Assembly (NCBI GenBank): GCA_024404245.1 | Contig: JAKSQH010000010.1 | Span: 1 to 42,429 of the forward strand | Direction of reading: 5' to 3' | Length of the DNA: 42,429 nt | DNA from: Clostridia bacterium | GTDB taxonomy: Bacteria; Bacillota; Clostridia; Christensenellales; Aristaeellaceae | Shown: piece by piece, positions 26,609-34,556 of the stretch | How positions within the stretch are numbered: position 1 is the stretch's first letter | Layout: the number at the start of each line of letters is the position of its first letter | The notes under the pieces: model-generated | Seen by the model: only the letters and a program-made list of their open reading frames with translations | Told to the model about the DNA's origin: nothing | Databases searched by the model: none | Translations under genes and position numbers: made by a program

Positions 26609-28569
26609 AGGGATACTTTGACCGGCTGACAGAGGCGAAGGAAAAATACGGCGACATCGCGGTGGCCTGCGACGGGGATGAAACGGTTTGCTATTCCGGC
26701 CTGCTCTCCGCCGCCATCGGCTACAGAAGCATCCTTGCCGGAATGGGTGTGAAACCCGGAGACAAGGTCACCTTATGCGCCTACAACTCCTGCGCGTGGC
26801 TCAGGGCCTTCTTCGGCATCACCTGTTACGGCGCCGTGGCGGTACTGATGAATTACTCGCTGCCGGAGAATGAGATCAGAACCCTGATGCAGCAGATGGA
26901 CTCCTCCGTTTTCCTTTACGGTAACTTCGGCGGGCTGGAAAAGGACGCGTCCTGCGCGGAACGCATTCAGCCGGATGCCGGAAAGCGGGCGGATATCCGA
27001 ACGTTCTCCTTTGATGAGAAGGAGACATTTGCCCCCGTTACCGCTGCGGAATCCGCGTGCGCGGACCCGGCCTTCGTCGTATTCACCTCCGGCTCAACAG
27101 GCTCCCCGAAGGGCGGGATGCTGTCCCAGAGAAGCAACATCACGGGCGCGGACGCCTATACGGAGGCAATACCCGAAATGAAGGAGGAAAGCCTCTGCAT
27201 GGCGGTGCCGCTGTTCCACATCTTCGGGCTGGGCATTGCCATGGCACATCTCCTGTACGGCGGAAAGCTCCTCCTTCCGGAAAAGTTCTCCTCCGGCATG
27301 ATCAACCGTTTCCTGCGGGAATACACGCCGGACGCGCTCACCGCGGTGATGACGGTCATCGTGCGCGCCATGGAGGACGAGGCGTTCCCCGATGCCGGCT
27401 ACCCGTTCATCAAAAGGATTTACGCGGGCGGGGCGCCGCTGCTTCCCATCCAGCTTATGCGGGTGGAAAAAGGCTTCGGCAACGCCGTGCTGCTGAACAG
27501 CTACGGGCAGACGGAATCCGATACCTGCATCGCGATGACCCGCCCGTCAGACAGCGCGGATGTCAGGGTGCACACCGTCGGCAGACCGTTTCCCCACAGG
27601 GAGGTTGTCATCATGAATCCCGAAGGGGCGGAATGCCCCCGCGGGGAAATCGGAGAGGTCACACTGCGGGATAACGGATTCATCATGCTCGGATACTACG
27701 GCGCCGCCGCGGAAGTGCAGGCGATTGACGCGTCCGGCTTCCTCCACACCGGAGACATCGGTTTCCTGGATGATAACGGTTTCCTGCACCTCGCCGGCAG
27801 AATCAAGGATATCATCATCAAAGGCGGCGAGAACATCATCCCGGCCGAAATCGAAGCCGTGATCAATTCACTGCCCGGCGTACGGGAGGTAAAAGTCTTC
27901 GGCGCGCCGGATGAGCTTTACGGGGAAAACATCCACGCCTGCCTCACCCTCACCCCGGGTACGGAACCGGACGGGGACGCCATCCGCAAGGCACTGACGG
28001 GAAAGATACCGCGTTTCCGGATGCCTGTGAACTTCTTCATTTTTGACGCGTTCCCGCTGAAGGCAAACGGGAAGCTGGACGCCTGCGCGCTTCTGGCAAT
28101 GATGCTGAGACGGCTTGACGCCAGGAAAATCGATGAGGATATCGTGAACGGCATCAAAGTGTTCGCCTTCGAAACCATGCGGCGGCGGAACATTATCGAT
28201 CAGGCGGTGAAAACCGTACCCGCCATCCTGTCCAACCTGGGCTTCAGCGCGGGCAAGATCCGCAGGATCCAGCTCTGCGTGGAGGAACTGCTGGCCGAGC
28301 GGACCGAAGCCGGCTATATCGGCAGCGGAAGCCTGCGCGTCGAGTGCAGACTCTTCCGTGAGTTTGTCCGTCTCGGATACAGTGACGACAACCCGGAGCC
28401 TCCCTTCGCCCGCGTCGGTGAAAGCCCGGAAAAAGCGGCCGGCGCGAAAATCGTGACAAGGCTTGCCGACCGCATCGGCACCGCGGTAACAGACAGCGGC
28501 CGCTGTGAATATAACCTGGATTTCCTTTACGATCTGGAATTCGATGTTGAGGAAAACTACCTGCTATGA
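26605..28569 (+). CDS. Acyl-AMP ligase with C-terminal anti-sigma-kinase-like domain
   Basis: The protein has 654 residues. Residues 1-500 form an adenylate-forming ligase with FTSGSTGSPKGGML near 160, NSYGQTESDTC, HTGDIGFLDDNGFL, GRIKDIIIKGGENI and Lys in LKANGKLDA near 490. Residues 511-640 resemble the GHKL ATPase fold of SpoIIAB/RsbW. A helix leads to IRRIQLCVEELLAER, where the N-box of those kinases lies, and GAKIVTRLADRIGTAV resembles their last helix. The N-box Asn and the DxGxG loop are not conserved (YSDDNPEP instead), so kinase activity is doubtful. Start 26605 overlaps the previous stop as ATGA, with AAAGGA upstream. It is the counterpart of the STAS-ligase across the promoter. Confidence 0.85.
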   Translation: MKGYFDRLTEAKEKYGDIAVACDGDETVCYSGLLSAAIGYRSILAGMGVKPGDKVTLCAYNSCAWLRAFFGITCYGAVAVLMNYSLPENEIRTLMQQMDSSVFLYGNFGGLEKDASCAERIQPDAGKRADIRTFSFDEKETFAPVTAAESACADPAFVVFTSGSTGSPKGGMLSQRSNITGADAYTEAIPEMKEESLCMAVPLFHIFGLGIAMAHLLYGGKLLLPEKFSSGMINRFLREYTPDALTAVMTVIVRAMEDEAFPDAGYPFIKRIYAGGAPLLPIQLMRVEKGFGNAVLLNSYGQTESDTCIAMTRPSDSADVRVHTVGRPFPHREVVIMNPEGAECPRGEIGEVTLRDNGFIMLGYYGAAAEVQAIDASGFLHTGDIGFLDDNGFLHLAGRIKDIIIKGGENIIPAEIEAVINSLPGVREVKVFGAPDELYGENIHACLTLTPGTEPDGDAIRKALTGKIPRFRMPVNFFIFDAFPLKANGKLDACALLAMMLRRLDARKIDEDIVNGIKVFAFETMRRRNIIDQAVKTVPAILSNLGFSAGKIRRIQLCVEELLAERTEAGYIGSGSLRVECRLFREFVRLGYSDDNPEPPFARVGESPEKAAGAKIVTRLADRIGTAVTDSGRCEYNLDFLYDLEFDVEENYLL

Positions 28570-29339
28570 ACGGACATGAACTGATACGGATGTATTTTGA
28601 CCGCCTCGCGATGAAGGTGCCGGACAGGCTCCTCCCGGACGCGGAAACGCTCGCGGCGCTTCACCGGCGGCATGTGCTGCTGATTCCCTATGAGAACACG
28701 GATTACCTGACGGGGCATATTCTGCCGACCGGTTTTGAAACGCAGTTCCATGAGGTGATCATCCGGAAAAGAGGAGGAATGTGCATTGATATGAATCCCC
28801 TTTTCGGCGCGCTGCTGACCGCCATAGGCTACCGGGTGCGATACTTTTCCACGGTGATCTGCGGGAGACGGGCGGAAGACCTGAACTATCACGTGATCCT
28901 GCTTGCTGAGGACCGCGAAGGGGAAACCCGGTGGTGCGATGTCGCCAATCCCTTCACAAGGTTCTTTGACCCTCTTCCCGTCACGGAGAGAACGGAGCTG
29001 ACCGCCTCCGGCAGCAGCTTCCGGTTCGGAAGGGATCCGGCCGGGAAACTGCTGCTGCAGGAAAAGAAAGCCGGGATATGGACGGACTTTCTGCGGATCC
29101 GGGACGCGGACATCACCGAGGAGGACAGGAATGATTCCAAGTTCAGCGCGATGACGGAATATCCGGAAAACGCGGTGTGCCGCAAGGAGGTTTTCTCCCT
29201 TGTGACGCCCGAAGGCCGCCGCACGCTGACCGGAAACCTCTACCGCGAATCAACGGGAAACGGGCTTTATCAGTATGAATGCCCGGATACACTTATGCCA
29301 TGGGCATATGCCCAATTCGGACTGCAAAGCCGAAAATGA
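28566..29339 (+). CDS. Arylamine N-acetyltransferase family protein 1
   Basis: The 257-residue NAT-family protein has a complete Cys-His-Asp triad, with Cys73 in KRGGMCIDMN, His109 in LNYHVILL and Asp125 in WCDVANPF. LIPYENTDYL near 39 is another NAT hallmark. NATs move an acyl group from a thioester to an amine, and relatives such as RifF close amide bonds in natural products. Its ATG overlaps the ligase stop as ATGA. As no thioesterase exists in the cluster, it may release a carrier-bound acyl chain as an amide; this is inference. Confidence 0.88.
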   Translation: MNGHELIRMYFDRLAMKVPDRLLPDAETLAALHRRHVLLIPYENTDYLTGHILPTGFETQFHEVIIRKRGGMCIDMNPLFGALLTAIGYRVRYFSTVICGRRAEDLNYHVILLAEDREGETRWCDVANPFTRFFDPLPVTERTELTASGSSFRFGRDPAGKLLLQEKKAGIWTDFLRIRDADITEEDRNDSKFSAMTEYPENAVCRKEVFSLVTPEGRRTLTGNLYRESTGNGLYQYECPDTLMPWAYAQFGLQSRK

Positions 29340-29349
29340 GGACGGAAAA

Positions 29350-30123
29350 ATGGATGAAGCAAGAGTAAAGCAGTATTTTGAACGCATCGGACTGACAATG
29401 CCGGAAAGCATCACGCCGGATGCCGCGCTGCTGGAAAAGCTCACATTTCACAACATCATCAGCATTCCCTATGAAAACACGCAGTTTCTGACGAAAAAAT
29501 GCGTCTCCTGCAATACGGATGACCTTTTTCAGCGAATCGTGAAAGAGAAAAAAGGCGGAATCTGTCATGATATCGCGGGGCTGTTCGGCTGGTTTCTGAC
29601 TGAGCTGGGCTACGAAGTCATGCCTGTGGGAACCGTATCCTTTTATGAAAAGCTGCGTTCACACATCCATAAAACGCTGATCGTAACGGATCGCGACGGA
29701 ACTCGCTGGCTGACGGAAACAACCTTTTCCACCTTCATGAACTGCAAGAAACCGATCCGCTTCGTACCCGGAATGAAACAGCTGCTGGACGGCGAGGAAT
29801 TCCTCATTGAGGAAAGAGACGGAAAAATGTGCCTGATCGGTCCATCCGAAAGCGCGTCCTTCCGGATGGAATATCCCGGAATCTCGCCGGAAATCGGTAC
29901 AAAAATCAAGGAATACACAATCGCGGGACACGATCCCGCCGGAAAGATCAAAAGAATGATCTCCATCGGCACACCGGAAGGACGCCGGACGCTGTTCGGC
30001 AACTCCTACCGGGAGTATTTCAAGGACAGTATATATTGCTATGACTGCCCGCCGGAGCAGCTTCCCTGGGCATACGCGCAGTTCGGCCTGCCGTATGAGG
30101 AACCCTGTGACGCGGCGGACTGA
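29350..30123 (+). CDS. Arylamine N-acetyltransferase family protein 2
   Basis: The 257-residue paralogue starts at 29350, where GAGG lies just upstream and 10 nt after the previous stop. ISIPYENTQFL, the nucleophile Cys72 in KKGGICHDIAG and His107 in SHIHKTLIV are present. The third triad position reads WLTETTF, so Glu123 stands where Asp is expected. It is closest to the next gene (both share QYFERIGLTMPE-like or RYFERIGLTMPE-like starts). The C-terminal LPWAYAQFGLP also occurs in NAT 1. Activity may be altered. Confidence 0.86.
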   Translation: MDEARVKQYFERIGLTMPESITPDAALLEKLTFHNIISIPYENTQFLTKKCVSCNTDDLFQRIVKEKKGGICHDIAGLFGWFLTELGYEVMPVGTVSFYEKLRSHIHKTLIVTDRDGTRWLTETTFSTFMNCKKPIRFVPGMKQLLDGEEFLIEERDGKMCLIGPSESASFRMEYPGISPEIGTKIKEYTIAGHDPAGKIKRMISIGTPEGRRTLFGNSYREYFKDSIYCYDCPPEQLPWAYAQFGLPYEEPCDAAD

Positions 30124-30151
30124 CAGACATTCGCGCAAAACGGAGGCCGCA

Positions 30152-30940
30152 ATGGATCAGAAACACCTGGAACGGTATTTTGAACGGATCGGACTGACAA
30201 TGCCGGAAAACATCGCCGCGGACGGGGAACTTCTTGAAAAGATCTTCCGCGCGCAGGTCACACATATCCCCTATGAGAATATCGATTATCTGAATCTGAG
30301 AAAAGAACCGGTCACACCGGAGGGACTCTACCGTCAGATTGTGGAAAACGGCCGCGGCGGCGTATGCTATGACCTGAACGCGCTCCTCGCGGATGTGCTT
30401 TGCAGCCTCGGATATGAAGCATATCCCGTGATGGCGGATCACTACCGCACGCATATGGAAAACACGGAATACCGCCATTCCGGGCTGATCGTGAAGGACA
30501 GCGCCGGCAACAGGTGGCTTTCGGACGCGGGAGATTCCTTCTCCGGTTCGCTGAAGCCGCTGCGGCTTCAGGACGGGGTTGTACAGTATCCCGGAAACGA
30601 GGCGTATCAGCTCCGGAAAAGAGAGGACGGCAGCTGGATGCTCTTTGTGCAGCTGAAAGGTGAATGGGTCGCCAACTATGCCTTCCGTGAGGAACCGGCA
30701 TCGCTTGAAACGCTGACATACTTCAAGCTTGTGGCCATGAATCCGGAGATCCCCTTCACGCATGAGGAGCTGTTCCACATCCGCACGGAAAACGGGTACC
30801 GGATTCTGCGCGGCAGGACCTACTGCGAAAAGAACGGCGCGGCGAAAACCGCGCGTACGGTGGAGGACGGCGAACTGGAGGCCGTGTACGCGTCATTCGG
30901 GCTGAAGCATCCCTATACCGTATACGCGCGGAACCCGTAA
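30152..30940 (+). CDS. Arylamine N-acetyltransferase family protein 3
   Basis: The 262-residue paralogue has Cys72 in GRGGVCYDLNA, His109 in EYRHSGLIV and Asp125 in WLSDAGDSF, so its triad is complete. HIPYENIDYL near 38 matches the family. GGAGG lies 6 nt before the ATG, 28 nt after NAT 2. It is the last gene of the right arm. The three NATs share a duplicated origin yet are well diverged, which suggests different acyl or amine partners. Confidence 0.87.
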   Translation: MDQKHLERYFERIGLTMPENIAADGELLEKIFRAQVTHIPYENIDYLNLRKEPVTPEGLYRQIVENGRGGVCYDLNALLADVLCSLGYEAYPVMADHYRTHMENTEYRHSGLIVKDSAGNRWLSDAGDSFSGSLKPLRLQDGVVQYPGNEAYQLRKREDGSWMLFVQLKGEWVANYAFREEPASLETLTYFKLVAMNPEIPFTHEELFHIRTENGYRILRGRTYCEKNGAAKTARTVEDGELEAVYASFGLKHPYTVYARNP

Positions 30941-30964
30941 GCGCCTGAAAAGGCATACGGCCGG

Positions 30965-30992
30965 ACGCGCACGGCATTAAGCGCGCGATTTT
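30965..30992. terminator. Weak hairpin between convergent genes
   Basis: CGCGC (30966-30970) and GCGCG (30981-30985) form a 5-bp stem with a 10-nt loop, followed by GATTTT on the plus strand. It lies in the 53-nt gap between the NAT operon and the convergent regulator gene and could act as a weak terminator. Confidence 0.35.
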
Positions 30993-30993
30993 C

Positions 30994-31920
30994 CTACATA
31001 CCGGCCGAAGCTGAAATATACTCCATCCTGACCCGGATATCCTGATTATAGTTGCCGAACGACTGCCCGAAAACGGTCAACCCGCCGCTGTGCACCGCGT
31101 CCGCCGGTGCGGAGATTCTGAATGTCAGGGCTGTATCCGCCATGATATTCAGATCCTTCAGAGTCACCCCGGAGAGCCGGATTCCGTCAATATAGCTGCC
31201 CGCGTTATCCACGGACAGGAATTTCAGCTGCCCGTACTGATTCCAGTTCTCGTTCCACCACTTCGGCGTATAAATACCCCGGACCTTACCGAAATCTCCC
31301 GGCAGGGTCCAGGTACACACATCGACCCCGTTAATCGAAAAAGTGATATCACTGGGCCAGTCCTCTCGGTATCCGGGGGCCTCACTGCTGATCTCCATGG
31401 AGATCAGCAGTTCTTTCAGCCGCTGATCCGGCTTCAGATAATTCGGCACAATGTATTCCACATATCCGTGACCCATCCAGAGAATCCCGGCGTCAACCCG
31501 CTCCGGGGAAGCAAAATAGCACGGTTCGTCCTCCGTACCGATCAAATGATCCGGCGTGGAAATTCCGCAGGTCGGATACACGGAATACGCGGTATACTGC
31601 CCCACCGCGATCTCAGTTTCATAGCGCCCGATCACATCCGGATTCCGGAGCAGATCGATAAGAATCTGGTGCTCCGCGATGTTGCACAGCCTCAGCGTTC
31701 CGTGCTTTCCCGGAATCGCCGTCACCGTAATCAGCCCACTGTTTTCCAGCTCCCGGATATGCGGCGACAGGGATCCGTTTGTAATTTTCAATTCGGACGC
31801 GATATCCGTCATGCACATCGGACCCCCGGACAGGAGCAGCTCAAGAATACTGACGCGGATCTCCGAGCCGAGACATCTGAAAAGCGGCAACGCCGAACGC
31901 AGTTCATGGAATTGTTTCAT
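30994..31920 (-). CDS. ArsR-type winged-helix regulator with C-terminal sensor domain
   Basis: The 308-residue protein has an N-terminal winged helix (about 1-95). It has EIRVSILELLLSGGPMCMTD, the recognition helix TNGSLSPHIRELENSGLI and a wing at IPGKHGTLRL. The C-terminal 200 residues are rich in predicted strands and aromatic residues and are not recognised; they may sense a sugar. No Cys metal-binding motif of classic ArsR is seen. The start at 31920 is used because a promoter -10 covers the upstream in-frame ATG at 31983. It is divergent from a sugar ABC transporter and is its probable regulator. Confidence 0.78.
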   Translation of the reverse strand: MKQFHELRSALPLFRCLGSEIRVSILELLLSGGPMCMTDIASELKITNGSLSPHIRELENSGLITVTAIPGKHGTLRLCNIAEHQILIDLLRNPDVIGRYETEIAVGQYTAYSVYPTCGISTPDHLIGTEDEPCYFASPERVDAGILWMGHGYVEYIVPNYLKPDQRLKELLISMEISSEAPGYREDWPSDITFSINGVDVCTWTLPGDFGKVRGIYTPKWWNENWNQYGQLKFLSVDNAGSYIDGIRLSGVTLKDLNIMADTALTFRISAPADAVHSGGLTVFGQSFGNYNQDIRVRMEYISASAGM

Positions 31921-31973
31921 AACCGGTATTTCCCTCTTCCTTTTTATTGCGGCATCTTCATCCCGTAAGACAG

Positions 31974-32002
31974 ATTCTACCATAACGCGTGTTCCCCGGC
32001 AA
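31974..32002 (-). promoter_or_regulatory. Promoter of the ArsR-type regulator gene
   Basis: On the minus strand TTGCCG (32002-31997) and TAGAAT (31979-31974) are 17 nt apart. Transcription would begin near 31967, about 47 nt before the chosen ATG. Confidence 0.65.
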
Positions 32003-32046
32003 CGTTTATTTCTGTCTTTTCCAAACTTAATATTCCGCTATATCGG

Positions 32047-32086
32047 TTTAGACGTGCTTTATGGTTTGATTTTTGTCTAATCAAAC
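32047..32086. promoter_or_regulatory. Nested inverted repeats, operator candidate
   Basis: GTTTGAT (32064-32070) and ATCAAAC (32080-32086) form a perfect inverted repeat with a 9-nt spacer. A second pair, TTAGAC (32048-32053) and GTCTAA (32075-32080), interlocks with it. Both lie between the divergent promoters of the regulator and the transporter. They are likely binding sites for the regulator, though no known consensus is matched. Confidence 0.5.
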
Positions 32087-32106
32087 AAATTTCAGCCATT
32101 TGGGGC

Positions 32107-32135
32107 TTGACAGCACGCCCGTGCGAGCATAAAAT
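32107..32135 (+). promoter_or_regulatory. Promoter of the sugar ABC transporter operon
   Basis: A perfect TTGACA (32107-32112) and TAAAAT (32130-32135) are separated by exactly 17 nt. Transcription would begin near 32142, leaving a leader of about 95 nt before the binding-protein gene. No structured riboswitch was recognised in that leader. Confidence 0.88.
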
Positions 32136-32236
32136 GCAGACAGATGAAGCCCGCAATGCTTCGGGCATATCCAAAACAAAGTGGCCGTTTCGGTATGCCG
32201 AAGATTTCGGGACTACAAAAAACAGGAGGAATCATC

Positions 32237-33517
32237 ATGAAAAAGATCGTAGCCCTGCTGCTTGCACTGACTCTGGTCCTGTGCTCCGTCAGCGCGGTGG
32301 TCGCCGAAGCCGCCGAACCTGTGAAGCTGACCTTCTGGACCTTCCAGGATCTGCACATCAACCTTTATCAGGCAATGCTGGACAAATGGAATGCCGACCC
32401 CGCCAGAACTCCCCTGGAAATCGACTTCCAGCCCTATCCCTTCGAAGACATGCACACCATGCTGAACATGGCGATTGACGCCGGCGAAGGTCTGCCGGAT
32501 ATCGTTGATATCGAAATCGGCAAGTTCGCCAACTATCTGGGTGACAACATCGTTCTGGCTCCCATGAACGAATATGTCGAGCCTATTGCCGACCATCTGG
32601 TCATGGCCCGCCTGAACAACTACGCCAAGGACGGCAAATACTACGGCATCGATCATCACATCGGCGCGACTGTGATGTTCTACAATGCCAAGCTGCTGGA
32701 AGACGCGGGTATCGACTACACCGCCATCCAGACCTGGGACGATTTCCATGAGGCCGGAAAAGTCTTCCTGGAGAAGACCGGCAAGCCCATGATCACCTTC
32801 GAAACCACCGACTGCTGGAGCCTGTACCCCATGGTTAACCAGCACGGCGGCGACTGGCTGACCGCTGACAATCAGGTCCGCATGGATGAGGAAGTTGTTA
32901 TCAACACGATGAAGTTCATGCAGGAAATGCTGAATGACGGCACCGCCATCCCCACCCCCGGCGGAATGTCCCACATGGAAGAATACTACGGCTGGATGGA
33001 TCAGGGCGGTTGCGCGGCAATCTGCATGCCCTTCTGGTACCTCGACCGTTTTGTCAACTTCATGCCCGATTTGGCCGGCTGCATGAAGATCGCCCCCATG
33101 CCCACATGGGCTGACGGCGGCCACAAGTCCGCTCAGATGGGCGGCACCGGCACCGCTGTTATCGCTTCCAGCCCCAACGTTGAACTGGCGAAGGAATTCG
33201 TGGCTTATGTCGGCCTGACCGTTGACGGCTGCATCACCACTTGGAAGACCTGCGGTTATGACCCCATCCTGAAGGATGTATACGGCACTCCCGAAATGCA
33301 GGAGACCAACAAGTTCTTCGAATTCTACGGTCAGGATCTGTTCGCTGTGCTGCAGACTGTGCTGGATGACATTCCGGACACCTGCCTGACTGCCTACTAT
33401 CCCGCCGCCACCGACATCGTGAAGAGCCAGATGGCTTATCGCCTGATTGAGCTCAAGGAAGATCCCGAAACGATCGCCAAGGAATGCGCTGAGGAGCTCC
33501 GCGGTCAGATCGAATAA
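32237..33517 (+). CDS. ABC transporter sugar-binding protein
   Basis: The 426-residue extracellular solute-binding protein belongs to the family 1 type. Its signal peptide (MKKIVALLLALTLVLCSVSA to about residue 25) ends with a signal peptidase I-like site AEA-AE. Cys16 lies in LVLC and is not a convincing lipobox. LTFWTFQDLHINLYQ, GLPDIVDIEIGKFANYL, DGKYYGIDHHIGATVMFYN and ELAKEFVAYV are typical. AGGAGG precedes the ATG at spacing 7. It is followed by two permease genes after a strong hairpin. The substrate is not evident from sequence. Confidence 0.92.
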   Translation: MKKIVALLLALTLVLCSVSAVVAEAAEPVKLTFWTFQDLHINLYQAMLDKWNADPARTPLEIDFQPYPFEDMHTMLNMAIDAGEGLPDIVDIEIGKFANYLGDNIVLAPMNEYVEPIADHLVMARLNNYAKDGKYYGIDHHIGATVMFYNAKLLEDAGIDYTAIQTWDDFHEAGKVFLEKTGKPMITFETTDCWSLYPMVNQHGGDWLTADNQVRMDEEVVINTMKFMQEMLNDGTAIPTPGGMSHMEEYYGWMDQGGCAAICMPFWYLDRFVNFMPDLAGCMKIAPMPTWADGGHKSAQMGGTGTAVIASSPNVELAKEFVAYVGLTVDGCITTWKTCGYDPILKDVYGTPEMQETNKFFEFYGQDLFAVLQTVLDDIPDTCLTAYYPAATDIVKSQMAYRLIELKEDPETIAKECAEELRGQIE

Positions 33518-33534
33518 TTACTGACACAAGGTTC

Positions 33535-33566
33535 AGCCGGAGGAGCCCTGCGCTCCTCCGGCTTTT
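33535..33566 (+). terminator. Intercistronic hairpin after the binding-protein gene
   Basis: AGCCGGAGGAGC (33535-33546) and GCTCCTCCGGCT (33552-33563) form a perfect 12-bp stem with loop CCTGC, followed by only three more T. It lies between binding-protein and permease genes of one operon. It probably works as a partial terminator or 3' stabiliser, giving more binding protein than permease. Confidence 0.8.
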
Positions 33567-33631
33567 CCGGTCCTGTTGCACACTCACTCCCGGATATAAC
33601 CGGCTATCCTGACAGAACGGAGTAACGGTAC

Positions 33632-34555
33632 ATGCAGAAAAAGATTACGGCAGGAATCCACCGCAGAAAACTGCACGGCCTCACAGACCCGAGAGTGGTC
33701 CCGTACGTACTGGTAACCCCTTTTCTGATTTTCTTCGCTGTCGTCTATCTGTACCCGCTGATCAGTACGATCATCATGAGCTTTCAGAAGATCAGCAGCG
33801 GCAGAAATACCACCTTTATCGGTTTTAAGAATTACGCCAGACTGAATACCCGTGACTTCTGGATGGCACTCCAGACCACAGGCAGATATGCCGTATGGGA
33901 TGTGATCGTACTGACGATCGTACCGCTTCTTATAGCAACGGTACTTAATTCCGGTCTGGCAAAAGGAACGAATTTCTTCAAATCCCTGTTTTTCATTCCT
34001 TCACTGACTTCGATCATTGTTGCCGGAATCGTGTTTCGTCTGGCTTTCGGCACGCTGGAAACAGCGACCGCGAACCGTGTGCTCACCTTCTTCGGCATGG
34101 AGCCGGTCAAGTGGCTCAGCTACGCGGGTCCCGCGAATTTTGTACTGATCCTGCTGACGCTGTGGCGCTGGAACGGCGTGAATATTGTCTATTACCTTTC
34201 CGGTCTTCAGTCCATTCCAAAAGATCAGTATGAAGCCGCGCAGATCGACGGAGCCAACGCGATCCAGTCCTTCCTGCACGTAACGCTTCCCGGTCTCAAG
34301 CCTGTGCTGATCTATGTGATCACCATCACGGTGCTGGGCGGTTTCTCCATGTTCACGGAGAGCGTAGCCCTGTGGCAGCAGAAGAACGGCGGCGGCGTCG
34401 GCCGGACCATTGTAGGCTATATGTACATGGTTGGTTTTGACCGGAACGATTTCGGCATGGCCTCCGCCATCGGTATCGTGCTGCTGCTCCTGGTTCTGGT
34501 TGTCAACCTGATCCAGCTGATCCTTATGGGATTCTTCAAAAAGGAGGATCAGTGA
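33632..34555 (+). CDS. Sugar ABC transporter permease, MalF/UgpA type
   Basis: The 307-residue membrane protein has about six hydrophobic segments, the first at VPYVLVTPFLIFFAVVYLYP. The EAA loop near the C-terminal third reads YEAAQIDGANAIQSFLHVTLPGL, which contacts the ATPase. It forms the translocation pore with the next gene. It lies 1 nt before that gene, so both are co-translated. No ATPase gene is in the window; a shared MsmK-type ATPase elsewhere is likely. Confidence 0.93.
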   Translation: MQKKITAGIHRRKLHGLTDPRVVPYVLVTPFLIFFAVVYLYPLISTIIMSFQKISSGRNTTFIGFKNYARLNTRDFWMALQTTGRYAVWDVIVLTIVPLLIATVLNSGLAKGTNFFKSLFFIPSLTSIIVAGIVFRLAFGTLETATANRVLTFFGMEPVKWLSYAGPANFVLILLTLWRWNGVNIVYYLSGLQSIPKDQYEAAQIDGANAIQSFLHVTLPGLKPVLIYVITITVLGGFSMFTESVALWQQKNGGGVGRTIVGYMYMVGFDRNDFGMASAIGIVLLLLVLVVNLIQLILMGFFKKEDQ

Positions 34556-34556
34556 T

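Noticed and set aside
31921-31983. Upstream ATG (31983) as start of the ArsR-type regulator
   Set aside because: It overlaps the promoter -10 TAGAAT; the extra residues are charged and not part of the winged helix.
32270-32300. Lipoprotein signal at Cys16 of the sugar-binding protein
   Set aside because: LVLC does not match the lipobox; a signal peptidase I site near AEA fits better.
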